This document shows, piece by piece, positions 44,848 to 56,990 of a DNA stretch of 64,000 nt (position 1 is its first letter; the number at the start of each line of letters is the position of its first letter). This DNA comes from Ascaphus truei (lineage: Eukaryota; Chordata; Amphibia; Anura; Ascaphidae): positions 138,896,754 to 138,960,753 of the forward strand of contig CM071570.1 of the NCBI GenBank assembly GCA_036426205.1. Reading direction: 5' to 3'. The notes under the pieces are model-generated. The model saw only the letters and a list, made by a program, of their open reading frames with translations, did no database searches and was not told the origin of the DNA. A program made the translations under genes and the position numbers.

Positions 44848-46510
44848 GGTAGAAAAAGGGGGAAATGTCCTCGGGCGCGTCACTCTGCTCCCAGCTCCAC
44901 GACGTGTGTTACGTGCAAAGTAGAAGAGAGAGGGGAGGGTCACAGTAAAAAACAACTCAAAGTTATACAACACTTTTCTTTAGAGTGGGAGGGGAGGGGT
45001 TGGAGGGAAAACAAGGAAGAATGATATTAAACACACTGTTTGGGTAGAGACACACTCACATGGAATTTCTAATATCTTGAGCTGATGTTCTCTCCTCAAC
45101 ACGTGATTACATAGGTTGTAGGTGAGGAAGAGCCCTCTGGTCCAGCTTCTTGCCGTCTGCGCATGCGCACGCGCAACGGAGTAAGGAAGCTGAAGACTGC
45201 ATCTGTAGAGGGGATAGGCGGCCGGAGGAGAACATAGCCTGTGCACGGGCCTTGAGTATCCACACTGCAGCCAGAACTATCCCCACATACAGGACAGAAA
45301 GACCCTTGCCAGCAGGGATCAGCCGAGAAGCAACACTGCAACCAGAAAGGGATATGCTGTGGAGTCTGGCGACATCTCCTTCTATGCCTAAAAATATCGG
45401 GCGCTGAAGATGACCAGAGGGGCATCCTCACCACAAACCTACTTGTATCACGTGTTGAGGAGGAGAACATCAACTCCAGATATTAGAAATTCCATGTGAG
45501 GTGTGCTTTCTTGCTGCACCCCTTTTGGTCCAGTCCCCCTACCTTCTTTTTCTGGTTCCCGGCTACATATTGCTGAACAAACTAGTTCTATCAGCAACAC
45601 CCTTTTTTCAACTATCCGAAAAAACAGTGTGTCTTAAATCATTCTTCCATTGTGTTACACTAGGCACCAACACTCAACCGTTCCACTCTAAAGAAAGTAA
45701 GTGTGTAAAACTTTGATGTTTTTTACTGTGGCCCTCCCATCTCCTCTACTTTGCACGTAACACAATCGTCGCGATCGGGAGAGGCGGACGTCAGCATCGC
45801 TATCGTTACCTTTAGATCCTCCTGTGTTCATCACCCTACATCATTCTGGCTTCTCATTTGCACAGCGAAATTTCCCCGCCCTCTCTCCCCCACTTCCTCA
45901 CTACCCGCCCGGACCATTCCGCTTTTTTCTTCCCCTTAAATGTACCTGCCTCATCACTGCCCTCCCCGCCCCCGAGCTTGCTTCCCTCGCGCAACCTTTC
46001 GCATGCCCAACTATCTTCCCCCTTCCCGCCTTTCTTGTTCGTCCTCAAGTCTTCATTTCCCTTTGATTTGTGGTCACTCTTTTTAGCCTTCACGCTGTCT
46101 GCGCTTACCATCTCAATCACCCCCCAGCTACTCTTTACAAACTGTCTTTGGACTGAGCCTTTTTCTCGTATCTCCAGTCTCCCCCCTTTCATTTAATCAA
46201 ATCCAGTGTATACCCCCTCTTCTTTCCAATCCCCCTTAATTTGAGATCCTTATCAGATTCTCCCTCCCTTGCTTCCAAGGCTTGATCTTCCACTCCATAG
46301 TAACACCACCTACAGCTTTCTAGCGGAGACGGAACGGTAGGACCATCGTCGGTACTATCTCCTTCGACCCCTTTTTCTACCCATACTTATACAGAGGTTG
46401 GTGAATAACCTCTGAAAGACTCAGGCAGCGGAATCATTCTGTGGAAAGGACTGAAGCCACACCTTGAATAGTAGGCAAAAAACTTTTTTTGGCGCAAATT
46501 TTCTCTTTTT
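44848..46510. mobile_element. Foldback insertion (1663 bp) in CR1
   Basis: Flanked by the perfect 15-bp direct repeat TCAGTTAAACAATTG (44833-44847 and 46511-46525); the uninterrupted CR1 copy near 20430 has it once with one change. Long inverted arms lie at about 44903-45148 and 45403-45765, for example TACGTGCAAAGTAGAAGAG against CTCTACTTTGCACGTAA. The left edge GGTAGAAAAAGGGG has an inverted match CCCCTTTTTCTACC near 46368-46381. No transposase or reverse transcriptase was recognised. Confidence 0.75.
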
Positions 46511-46695
46511 TCAGTTAAACAATTGTTCATTAATATGGAGGTTGTGGGTTCCTCCTGCGACACTACTATTGAACTTGATTCTTCCCTGGTAAACACAGAG
46601 GCAAAGAATTTGTTTAATACCTCAGCTTTTTCCTTATCTCCAATAATCTGCCTACCCATCTCACACTGAAAGGGTCCTATATTTTCTTTTCTCAT
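46511..46695 (-). mobile_element. CR1 LINE, linker segment beyond the insertion
   Basis: Encodes MRKENIGPFQCEMGRQIIGD and EVLNKFFASVFTREESS, matching the CR1 copy at 20470-20620, and is cut off 5' at about 46695. Confidence 0.85.
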
Positions 46696-48676
46696 TATTG
46701 CAATCATATCTAGCCCCTTCCACCACCCAAGAAATATGTAAAAATATGTAATTGCATATATCTTCCAGGGTCTCAGGTCCCTGTTTATTAAAAGAAAACT
46801 ATGCACTTAACACACAAAAATCTGTTTTAACAAAATGTGTCCCAAAATGTACTTTACTCTCTTCAAAGCATGCAACCAATTCAATCAGAGCCAAAAGTAT
46901 CACTTATTAATGATTGACTATAATATACAAAAAGATTATTTCAAGAACATACAGTTACAATAAATGCAGAACAGGTCCTTAAAATTAAAAGATAAAACAA
47001 ACATAAATCCCTATACAGTACATTATCATATGTCCCAGAGAGCACTGGAGTAGAAGAGAATTCACATGTTCTGATCCAAAAACACACCTCTGTTGAATTC
47101 TCATTTTCATATTTCCTTGGTCAGACCTTTGTACTATTTCTTCCCCATTGAAACAACATAATCCCACACCTGTCATAAATTAGCTGCAGGGTTGACAGTT
47201 TTACGACTTACGGTAGAAGAGAAAAAAACAAAGGTTTTTGTACGTTTAAAGTCTGCCTAAATATATCAAAGACCTCATATCTTAACTTCTCTAATACTTA
47301 GACAAAAACCATCTTCACTGTGGTTTCTGTGTACTTCATATACATGCCTGCATATAAAATTTGACAGCCTAATGTCTATTTTCACAGAGAAACAGTTATT
47401 TGGACCTCTTTCCCATGCAGTGTGTGGTATGATTTGATTTGTCTTATTGCAACTATGCTAAATATGTACCTGTTATTATTCAGAATAGATGTCATAACAT
47501 AATATCATCATTTTTAATTAAACCTCCAACTAAGAGGTAACCTGTTTGTCACCTCTCTCTGTTATGCACAAGTGATCATTCAAGAATGTTACAGTTTTCT
47601 TTGAGGCTGACAGCCCAGAATCTGGCTATTGTCAATAGCCTTCTAAGCTACACACTTTTCACTTTTAGTGGGCCAACAGTGATAGCCCTCCTCCCCCCCG
47701 CCCCAATTAAGCAATTTTTATTACAACATCATACCTAACTCTGGCGTTACTACCATCAAGACACTGAAATAGGTATTTTGCTGGAGAGGAAGAAACAGAG
47801 GCAGAACAAGGGAGAGAGAAGGAAAGGAAGGAAAGAGGAAGAGACCAATGAAGGAGAGGTCCCATTGACTTATATTCATGTAAATAGATCAACCTATTGC
47901 ATACTGCACATAGTGAAATAACTGTGAACACACATGAGATATCTCTTTTTTCTTTATCTTCCCACCCCCTGCGTCGTCCCCTCTACTTAGGAAAATCCCT
48001 ATTTCAGTGTATGGATGGGAATAACACCACGGCTTAAATAATGTCACGTTATTTGAACATAACTAGCGTGTTCTCTAAATAATGTGTTCAATTACGGCTG
48101 TTATTTTTACATAGGATTACTTTAGTAAAGACAGTGTTACCTTCAGGAAACTAATGACTATTCCTGTTTATGTTAATGTTACATTATTTGCCCTGATTTA
48201 ATGGAGCTAAATTAATCTAGGCCTAAGGTACACTGAGTCTTAGAATCATAGTTCAAATCTGGGCCTTAGTACTTTCTTAAGCATCTATATGGCCATATAA
48301 AATGTAGTTCACAGCTAAAAACCATAAAGATAAAGGAGGGATTGGTGGGAATGCTGCAGATACCCTTTCTTCCCAAATTCTTATTACCAAAATGTATCTT
48401 CCCAAGTTCTTCTGATTGATGTGGACAGCATATTACTCTCTCAAAACAATCATATCACAATTTCAAAAATTGAGGACCATATTTACTAAACTGTATTAAG
48501 TCATAAAACTCCATAAGACACCTCATCCCATTCATTTGAATTGACGATAAACTGTCTTATGGTATAGCACTTGTAAGTAAATATGGCCCTGAGTATATTC
48601 TTCACTATTCTAAACAGTACCAACATACATAGAGGCATTTGCATATTGTACATTTGATCATATTATTTTACATATA

Positions 48677-48707
<31 letters not shown>

Positions 48708-48729
48708 ACTGTGTTAATAATTAGCATAC
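46696..48729. other. Intronic sequence, unassigned
   Basis: Includes a purine-rich stretch at 47780-47850 and a (TA)n plus poly-T run at 48673-48708. The missing upstream GABRR1 exon was searched for here and not found. Confidence 0.4.
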
Positions 48730-48783
48730 CTGCCTTGCTTGTGTGTTTCTTCCGTCGCTTCCCTTCTTTGTCTTTGTGGTCTA
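48730..48783 (-). CDS. GABRR1: Probable GABRR1 N-terminal linker exon
   Basis: A 54-bp open segment with acceptor TTTTACAG (AG at 48784-48785) and donor GTATGC (GT at 48728-48729). It reads DHKDKEGKRRKKHTSKA plus a split codon. Rho-1 subunits have a poorly conserved, Lys/Arg/His-rich segment between signal peptide and receptor core, and position, strand and character fit it. Identity rests on context, because this region is not conserved. The 3' phase (one base) would be compatible with an exon starting with two bases of a glycine or alanine codon. Confidence 0.5.
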
Positions 48784-49682
48784 CTGTAAAAGGCCAAAAA
48801 AAGGAAGGAATTATGACAGAGATTAAACACAGACACAGAAATACAAACCCAAATGCCCCTCACTAATGCCTTACTATGTGTGATATTTGAAAATCACTTT
48901 ATGTCTGCAGTAAGTCCTGCCAGTATGCTTTTATGGGGGAGTCATTTTATGGTTTGTACCAGAATTAACAGCACAAAGTTCAACTGTTATTTTTAATGGT
49001 ACAGTACATGCCTATGAGCACACAACAATTGTTCTAGACATATTACTGTATACAGTATATTCTTAGCAGTGCTATTGCACAAGACACATTCCGGTGATGG
49101 AATTTGCCTTATGGCCCATGCACTTGAATGGACTGTAAGATCTTGTGTAAATATAGGCCTTAACACTTAAAGGTCTTGTCCTGAAAGTTTTATTGTATTG
49201 CTACTGGCATTGCCCACAGGTTATGTAAGTATAGCGGTAGCTGGTTCAGCTATCTCTCTACCATCCCCTGTCATGTAAGTTCTAATAAGATGAAGACAGT
49301 GACAGGCTATCCTATGGGGGGTTCCCCCTCCTCATGCTGAATTCCTGAATGACAGGAGTGGAGTTGACACAGGGATCTGTGATAGCCAATGGTAGTCCAG
49401 ATATTGGGCCCTCCCTCTTTGAGCTGCAGGAAAGAAGTGCCTAAATTATAGATTGAAGATCAGCCCCTTAGGGGTGAGACCTTCAGTTCTAGCCTACCCG
49501 TACATGGGGTAGGAGCTGTGAGTTGGTTTGAGCCTGTCCCTGCATGTGGTAGGAGCTGGCAGTGTCTCCTCCCGGCCAAAGGGAGATGTGCTCAGCCCCT
49601 CTTTGGCTGAGGCACTAATCTAATCCAGCCAAGCCTCATCATTACCCGCAGGCCAATACCATCCAGAAGCCAGGGATTCACC
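48784..49682. other. Intron or 5' region, unassigned
   Basis: Contains GGTAGGAGCTG repeats near 49510-49560 that may belong to a dispersed repeat. No exon recognised. Confidence 0.35.
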
Positions 49683-49910
49683 CTATCCAATTGAAGTATA
49701 CGCTGCAATAACACTAGCAGTGACTGCTGAAATAAAGAACATCCTCATTTGTACTTCTGGCTCCGTTGCAGTCTGTATGGAGGGAGGAAAATGAGAGTAA
49801 GGACTATCATAGCGGGGGCCCCCTTCAGTCATGCTGAAGCTCCGTGTGTCTGGAGGTGCAGACATGGAGAAGAACAGAACCAGAGGGATCACTAAAAGTC
49901 CCCACACCAT
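49683..49910 (-). CDS. Signal-peptide-like open frame, candidate GABRR1 exon 1
   Basis: From an ATG at 49908-49910 it reads MVWGLLVIPLVLFFSMSAPP, a classic hydrophobic signal sequence, then 55 further residues to a stop. It lies about 1.1 kb upstream of the probable linker exon on the same strand, where GABRR1 exon 1 is expected. Against it: no strong GT donor in the right phase is visible (the best is GTACAA near 49756), and the sequence after the hydrophobic stretch does not resemble rho-1. It could be a chance frame. Confidence 0.25.
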   Translation of the reverse strand: MVWGLLVIPLVLFFSMSAPPDTRSFSMTEGGPRYDSPYSHFPPSIQTATEPEVQMRMFFISAVTASVIAAYTSIG

Positions 49911-50439
49911 CACGGGAAACTCATCTCTCCTGTACCACGCAGGTAACCAGCACTACACCAAGCAGTTGCATAGCCATAATCTCCCAGGGGCGGGGGTGGG
50001 AGGGGGTGTGGGGGGGAAGGACGTGCTACATAAAATATGCTTGGGTGCATATAAGACTGCAGGTTAATGAACATATGCTTTTTTAAAAAAATGCATAGTG
50101 TTATATAAGCAATTTAAAGACTTCATTCTAATTCTGTATATAGATAAATACATAGAACAAAGTCCCAAGTAGCAGTGCATCCGGATCTCAGGTGGAGTGA
50201 TAGTAATATATAGATTAATAATAAATGTATTGCTCAGAGATTGGGCAGTGCGAATGAAGACAGCCCTGTTGACCTATAGAGATAGTATATGAATAACTCC
50301 AGTGTCCTCTGTCTTATAATAAAACACTCCCTAGAGCCTAGTACACAAGCCAGTGTACCAAAGGTGACATGGAGAAAAGACTCACGGTTTACAGTGCCGG
50401 TCCATGTTCCAATGCGTGCCTCACGCTGATAGCTGCACG
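49911..50439. other. Unassigned 5' flank
   Basis: Includes a G-rich run near 49985-50017. No gene recognised. Confidence 0.4.
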
Positions 50440-50632
50440 TAGAATTCCAAAGTATGAAGACAGCGGAGCACAGCAAGCAAGAAAAAATGAGTGGTGCCTA
50501 TTTGCATTGTGTCATGTGTGCACTGGTTCAATAAATTATTTTAATCTATTTTTGGGACCGTAGACCCCACTTTTTAATTTTTTCTTGCTTGCTGTGCTCC
50601 GTTGTCTTCACACTTTTGAATTCTTAATTCTG
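50440..50632. mobile_element. Palindromic MITE-like repeat
   Basis: The left arm AGACAGCGGAGCACAGCAAG then CAAGAAAAAAT and the right arm ATTTTTTCTTGCTTGCTGTG then CTCCGTTGTCT are inverted copies of about 44 bp, around an AT-rich core. Confidence 0.7.
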
Positions 50633-53600
50633 TATATATTGCATTTGCTAATTCAAAAATGCAAAGATAAGGAATAAGTCTTATAAATAAGGAATGATTA
50701 GAAAAGGAATTAATCCCATGAAACTAAAAGGTAACTATCCAACAATCAATATTACGTGGAAGAAGAAAAAAGTAAAACAACAATAAACCTTTGTATTGAA
50801 ATGTTAAACTTGATTTTCTCTACATATTTTGGAGAAAAAAAGACTTTCCTCTGGTCCAACTTTTTTTTAAATAATCACCAGTTTTAGAATATTTTATTTG
50901 ATAAATATTAAAATCAGTGCTTTTTTTGGAGAAAAATAGGTGTCAGTACCCAGTTGGAGGAGAAGGCGCGGGGCCTCTTACCTGCTCTTGCTCCTCATGC
51001 TACGTTGCCGTGTCACATAATGCTGCGCTGTCTTCACAACGCAGTGCTGTGTGGCATCGCAGCATCATGTTGTCATAGCAATGTGGCGCCATGTCTCTTT
51101 GCGGCGTCATTTGACGCCACGTAGTCATGGCAACGTGTCGTCAAAAGGAGAAGATCCTGGAGATGAGGAGCAGCAGGAAAAGGTAAGAAAAAAAGGTGCT
51201 GGTACCAGTAGGTGCCAGTACACCGTAATGGCGCGTACTGTCACAAAAAAAGCCTGGTTATAAGAGCTTGGGCCTGTGTTTCACTTTCATCAGAATGGTA
51301 TTAAAGATCCATTAGAGGATTCTACAGAGAAAAAAGCTCATTACAGAGAAGCAAGGAAAAAGAAATAGGGACGGAGGAGAGAGGATGGAAAGTCTGCAGA
51401 TGAGAGTACATTATGTTGATCCCCCGGAGGAGTCAGACCTAAAAGTATTCTTGTACATCATAAATAATTGAATGTGAAGACAATTAGTAACCAGAAATGT
51501 GGAGCATGTTACAGTACTTTGCTCTGGGCCTCCCCTGCAAGAACTTTCCCCATGACCAAACATCACTTCATCAACAAGAGAGAAGCTTTTACTTCAAGGT
51601 GGAGGACATCAGAACAAGGGGAAGGCGTGTTTCAGAAATACACATGATATTGTGTTTTTGGGGTTATTTTTCATTTCAATAATCCCAAACAGCTGCTGGA
51701 AACATGTTTTCCATCACTGATATTTTTAGCTATTTCTATTTGGCAGTTCATTCAAATGATGTAACCAACCCGAAATACAAAATGTATGGACACATAGCCC
51801 CAATTATATTTTGTAATAGTAAATGGCATAACCTAGCTCCAGTCACACTATGTAAAAACTATGATACATTGTATATATTAGTACAATACATACACAATGC
51901 AGATGAACTATAAACAATTTATTTTCTTACATGGGCGACAGAAGGTGACTTGCCATAGGTCACACACAGAACTGGATTTTAAAAGGGTCGCCCAATTATT
52001 ATCCCAGAATTCTATGCTGTAGTGACACAAAAAAGGTGCTGGTGAGTAAAAAAAAGGCCAGAAATAATCCACCGTTTATATATACATATATATATACAGT
52101 GTACAGTAAATAGAAATACCACTTTTGAGCACATTCACATGTCTCAGACAGGGGCTGCGTTGACAAATCTAGTGCACTTTACCAGATTCTCCATACTTGA
52201 AATTAAACAAGGTTAAAAAATCAGTTAAACAAGGACAGGTTCAGACAGACATGTTTTACTTTCTAAGATGTCTTTGAAGATCATATAACACCATGACCAG
52301 GTGAACCTATTACAGGGGATATGGAGCCAGGAGACAAACTGTGCTATTTTATACAACTAAGAAAGACTCACCGCATAAAATATAAATACCTGCACTTTTC
52401 CTTAACTCCATTTTGTGGTCGCTATTATTTGCAGATTCCATTATATGTTAAGTGACAGCTCTACCCAACAGACAATAGCAAATGTTTCTACCCAATTAAA
52501 TATTCCAAGTTTGCTATATACGTAGCAGAGTAATCCTTTAAAAACACAACGACTTAAGAGCTGGAAAATGGACTGAGCTGTGTGCTCTTGTTGATAATGT
52601 GCAGTGATGAAGAGCATACAGTATATGGGGGTCATTTCTCATAGTCTCCCAGATGCAAAACTGGGGCAAAAAACAGCACCAAATTCACTAAATTGGTGGG
52701 ATGTTTTCCTTCGATTAATTTAAATGCAGCTTTTTGGTGTCTGTTTTACTCCAGTTTTGCAGTCTGGAGACTTTGATACTGACTCCTAAATTGTTCAGTT
52801 TTTACTCATACTTGGTGTTGTCATGTACTCATTCTAACAAATCTACATTGGGGATGAAACTCTGTTGTTATCTATGCCTTTTGATTATTACATTATAATT
52901 CATCTTTGGTGATTGATAAAGATAGGTGCACATAGAGATTATTTCTGATTGTAAAGAATGTGGTTAGCTCCAGTAGATAATGGGACAAAGAGGTTATTTG
53001 ATGTCAAGAGGTGTGGCTATCTCCAAAGATAGAGATTCAGGAATAGATGAAATAACAGTTGTCTTGGGCTATCTGGGGAAAGATTTGCTCATAAGATTTC
53101 AATGACATACCTGGTTGATTACCATATCTGTAAGACGCTGTCATACCAAATAGACAAAATTATGGATCCATCTAGAAAGACACATGTGATACCATAATAC
53201 TGAGAATTACATACTACGTATGTAATATTATCTGCATAAACACCTGGCAGATTTGGTTAGGGAGTGAGACAGGATAACATCAGAGGAAAAAGAGGGATTC
53301 CACCCAGATAATAAGAAGTAAGAACAGATAACATGCAACCTCTTTGAGAAGCATATGACGTATTTGATGTGAACTACCATACTGTATACTGTATCTGCTA
53401 TATGTAAGTAATAACGTCGGACAAATAAGCATGATTTTTGTGTGCTAAACAGGATGCAGAATTATTATAACTAGACAGGAGTGTATTGAAGATCATTTAA
53501 CAATGGTGTATTAGTAAAAGCAGAAGGCACCATGAACTATTGAAGAAGCTGGTAGTGTTAACATGTAGGAAAAAGTACAGTAATGCCCCACATCTGAACT

Positions 53601-54309
53601 CAAACCCAAACCATCATTGACCCAGATAGCAAGTGTAACACCCCATAATATAAATATATTTGTAGGCGCCCAAGGGATGCCAAGATTTAACCTGCTCTGC
53701 AAATCCCAGTGTCACGTGTATTAAAGGACATGTCTTCCGACCAATGGTTGAGAGCAGAAGAAAAGACTAGGACGAAAGGACACTGAGAAGTCATGACACC
53801 ATGGAAAGATGAAAGGGGATATAGATAGGCTGGGAGGAGCACGTGAGAGAGACCCACGCAGAGAGACAGAGAGACAACCTGTCCCGAGGAGTTTGGTGAA
53901 TACGGTATTGTGGTTACTGAGCCTCCAAGCCTGGCAGGAAAGCACATATGATAAAACTGGCAAGAGCTAGGAGTAATTCACCACTAGAGAAAGGGAACCC
54001 ATGGGTTTCGAAGCTTTGAGTAAATAAAGCAAGAACGCATTGGGGAAATCACGCCTCCAATGCATCAGTATCCTTTCTAAGATGCCAATAACATCTTTTG
54101 TTAAGTATTAGGCCTTCAACTGTTTAAAACACATGACTCTACATGAGCTCCAATGCTGTCCTGGCACCAGCAGGGGGCCATTAGTTAGCATATGGGCCAC
54201 TGGGATTAAATACATTTCTCTTTGGGGCATTGGAATAGCAAGTACATAGTCAATGTACTTTCTGTATGGTTGACATAATTGTTATCTGTGGTCTCCTGAT
54301 TTTGAGGGC
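50633..54309. other. Intergenic sequence, unassigned
   Basis: AT-rich, no convincing exon. A short (TA)n stretch lies at 52078-52096. Two GTAAGAAAAAAAGGTGCTGGTA-type segments (near 51184 and 52029) suggest a dispersed repeat. Confidence 0.4.
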
Positions 54310-54395
54310 CACTGCATATTTTATTTTATATAAATGTATTACCAGGAAGTAATACATTGAGAGTTACCTCTGGTTTTCAAGTATGTGATTCCCTC
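54310..54395 (-). mobile_element. SINE-like 3' tail fragment, reversed
   Basis: TACCAGGAAGTAATACATTG then AGAGTTACCTCTGGTTTTCA is the reverse complement of the tail at 37400-37470. Confidence 0.6.
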
Positions 54396-54807
54396 CCCCA
54401 CATAACGTTTTGTGGTTCATAAGATACGTGTCCTGCTGCGTTGCCTGACTCAAGCCTGGTTCTTTGCAGATTGAATAATCTCTCTCAATTGCGAGGGAGG
54501 TGAACTCAGACCCTCACCCTAGTATACAGATATAGCGTCATTTTCGGCTGCTCAATGCTGACACGCAAGTGCATTGCGGCCGGAAAAATTGAGCTTTAGC
54601 ATTGGTTTCAATACTCCACAGATATTATAGTAGGCGCTAGTGTGCTAGTGCGTCTTCAAAATCTAAATGCAATATATCCATCCCTAATTCCCATTCATTT
54701 CACATGATACAAAATGATATTTTTAAATGTATTTAAATCTAACCCACTACTGATTCCTGTAAAAATTTCAGATGACTAAATATATTTTAATATATATATT
54801 TTTTTCA
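54396..54807. other. Intergenic sequence, unassigned
   Basis: Nothing recognised. Confidence 0.35.
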
Positions 54808-54929
54808 TTAGACTACAGTAAATGACTTTGTGAAAATACAACGATACAAATTTCTTTCCCCTTCTTCCAAATGTACAATCTTCTTCAATCGGCATCTTCT
54901 TGGGGCTGGCTGGCTCTCAGACATTTTCA
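54808..54929 (-). other. Exon-like module with stop codon
   Basis: After an acceptor-like ATCTTTTTACAG, an open frame reads VKMSESQPAPRRCRLKKIVH then LEEGERNLYRCIFTKSFTVV and a TAA. No family was recognised. It lies downstream, in minus orientation, of two duplicated exon-like modules and a forkhead remnant, and could be the 3' end of the same decayed gene. Confidence 0.3.
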
Positions 54930-55133
54930 CCTGTAAAAAGATAATGTTATATATTAATAATCGAGAAGAAATACAGTAGTTTAGTGCATGAATTACATTG
55001 TGTGGTACGCGTGTGTTTCTATAGAACCTGGTTGAAACGCATTTGCGTGTCATTGAATTTCTGATCAGTACGGGTATTACGGGTATTGACAAATAAAGTA
55101 GATGCATGATTACATAACATTACCTGACAGTAT

Positions 55134-55188
55134 TGCTGCATGTGTTTCCTGCATTAACACGGTGTTGATGTTTATTAGTCCGCCAAAC
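55134..55188 (-). pseudogene. Exon-like module, degraded duplicate
   Basis: Flanked by TTTTGCAG and GTAATG. The internal sequence GTTTGGCGGACTAATAAAC to AATACTGTCAG is a diverged copy of 55399-55459 and 6 bp shorter, so its frame is shifted. Confidence 0.35.
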
Positions 55189-55398
55189 CTGCAAAACATT
55201 AATGAAAACAAGAATTAAACAATAACTACAATAGAAATTTTTGACATTTTGAATTACGTCAATAATACAATCTTCTTCAACCACCAACTGACATCTTAGT
55301 GCTGTCTGTTTTACATGTTCAAATATTAAATAATTGTTAAATAGTTTTTTTAGAGAAGGAAATACTGTAGATTCACGAATTACAGTACAGTACATTAC

Positions 55399-55459
55399 CT
55401 GGCAGTATCGCTGGATGTGTTTCTTGCACTAACACTGTGTTGTCATCCGCCCGCCAAAC
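55399..55459 (-). other. Exon-like module, better copy
   Basis: A 61-bp segment with canonical acceptor (TATTTTGCAG) and donor (GTAATG) reads VWRADDNTVLVQETHPAILP plus one base, fully open. No known family was recognised. The flanking intron-like DNA is also duplicated between this copy and 55134-55188. Confidence 0.35.
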
Positions 55460-55587
55460 CTGCAAAATAAGAATTAAAACAGAAAATAAACAAGAACTAC
55501 AATTAAGTACTTCATTAAAACATTTTCTGTAAAACTGTACTTATTAGTTTTAAAACAAATTCTGTAAAACTTTTTTTATTTAGTTTA

Positions 55588-55770
55588 GAAATTCTTCTTC
55601 TTCGCCCAAGCACTCCAGCTCAGAGCTCTCTGATGCCGCAAAATTGCATAGATGCTGTCTTTGACAGTCTTGAATTGTGTAATGTTCATTTTAAACTGCT
55701 TCTTCAGTTCGTCTATAATGGCTCTCCTCAAATTAATGGGAATCGCCCTCCTCCCTCTCGAGTTGTGTGG
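55588..55770 (-). other. Open coding-like segment
   Basis: The minus-strand frame after a TGA reads PHNSRGRRAIPINLRRAIID then ELKKQFKMNITQFKTVKDSI then YAILRHQRALSWSAWAKKKN and F-stop. It has no ATG at its start but a helical, Lys-rich look. No family recognised. A related TGTGG(T/C)(C)AAATCCCACA stretch recurs at 56252-56268. Confidence 0.3.
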
Positions 55771-56729
55771 TCAAATCCCACAGCACTTATGTTAACACTA
55801 AATACTGTAATGTACATTGCATGTTACAGAACAAATGAGTTACTTTGCTTTTTCAATGTTTTGTGGTTACAATGCTTTTATTTCTGTGAAACACCCACAC
55901 AATAGTATAAAAGTTTAATAATGTGTACAATAAATCTCTATGTGCATACAGTACTCCGGTTAAAATATAACAAAATTGTTACAGAGTCACTTTGCCTATA
56001 CTGGCTATACTGTACAGAAATAAAGGCTACAAGAGTTGTGTCTATAATTTGTCTATGCGCATGCGTGTCTATGGAATGCATAGGCTATGCGTGTCATTGA
56101 ATTGTAATTTCAGAGGAGGCAGCCAGAGGGGCAGCAGTGGGGAACTTTGGCCACTGGTATTTCGCCCGAGGGAGAGTTTTCCACTTGGTTGAATCAAAGT
56201 TTGGATGGGGGACTGCTTTGTCTTTTCTTTGCATCCATCCAGTTGATAGTGTGGCCAAATCCCACAACAGGCAGACAGAGGATCAGAGTGGGTTGGGGGC
56301 TGGGAGTCTGGGGGGCTAAGTTTCTCTACTCCCCTAGTATAAAAGTATATAAATAATTTATATGTCTCTAGTAATGTATACAGTATATTTCTATGTGGCC
56401 TCTACGATTAAAATATATACAAAAATGGAAAGCATATGCGGGTCATTTGGGAATAATCGTTCTACTGCCCAATACTGTATGTAAACTTGTGTAAATTGAT
56501 ATTTACCTTGATTAGACACCTTGAAAATTGGGTGACAGCGACCATGATTTATGTGCTATACATAGATGTTTGAGTTGATCATGTAGTTGGGATGGAAGTT
56601 CTTTTTGTTTTCAGAGTTGGTTGGTCCATACTGGTAATGGTATTGGGGCAGGTACTTAGGTTGGAGCAGGTAATCGGGTGGAGGCAGATTGGAGTGATTG
56701 GTTCAGGAAGGTCTATTCTTCAATCTCCT
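55771..56729. other. Intergenic sequence, unassigned
   Basis: 56100-56330 and 56590-56780 are GC-richer and semi-open on the minus strand, and may be degraded coding sequence of the forkhead-related locus. No frame is secure. Confidence 0.3.
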
Positions 56730-56990
56730 TCTCCATTGAAAGTTGCCACCAATGGGTGCGAACACGCCCAGCACCCGCCCCTCGGTGTTCTAATAAAGCT
56801 ATCATTAATGCTTAATTTGTGTCGAATAGAATTCTTTCAGCCTTTTTGGTTTGGTGTTTTTTCGTAGAATGGGTACTTCTCAACGATATACTCATAGATC
56901 TCAGATAGAGTTGCCCTTTTATCTGTTCTGACTTGAATGGCACAATATAATGTATCATATAGGCATAACTGCAAGCTGGTCTTGTGTGGC
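56730..56990 (-). pseudogene. Forkhead (FOX) DNA-binding domain remnant
   Basis: Minus-strand frames match the winged-helix domain: RPACSYAYMIHY (helix 1, usually KPPYSYxxLIxxAI), then after a frameshift AIQVRTDKRATLSEIYEYIV and EKYPFYEKTPNQKG, then KNSIRHKLSINDSFI (recognition helix 3, usually NSIRHNLSLNDCF). The conserved tryptophan before KNSIRH is a TGA stop, and the usual asparagine after RH is lysine. The second half of the domain (GKGxYWTLDP) was not found. One frameshift plus one stop indicate a pseudogene or a badly sequenced exon. The FOX subfamily cannot be assigned. Confidence 0.75.

Noticed and set aside
45096..46196. Open frames in both directions within the foldback insertion
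   Set aside because: They fall in inverted arms and CT-rich sequence; no recognisable domain.
47706..47780. Minus-strand segment with acceptor-like TTCCTCTCCAG, open frame KYLFQCLDGSNARV and a GTATG donor
   Set aside because: Considered as the missing N-terminal GABRR1 exon, but it has no resemblance to the conserved DHDFSM segment and no other support.
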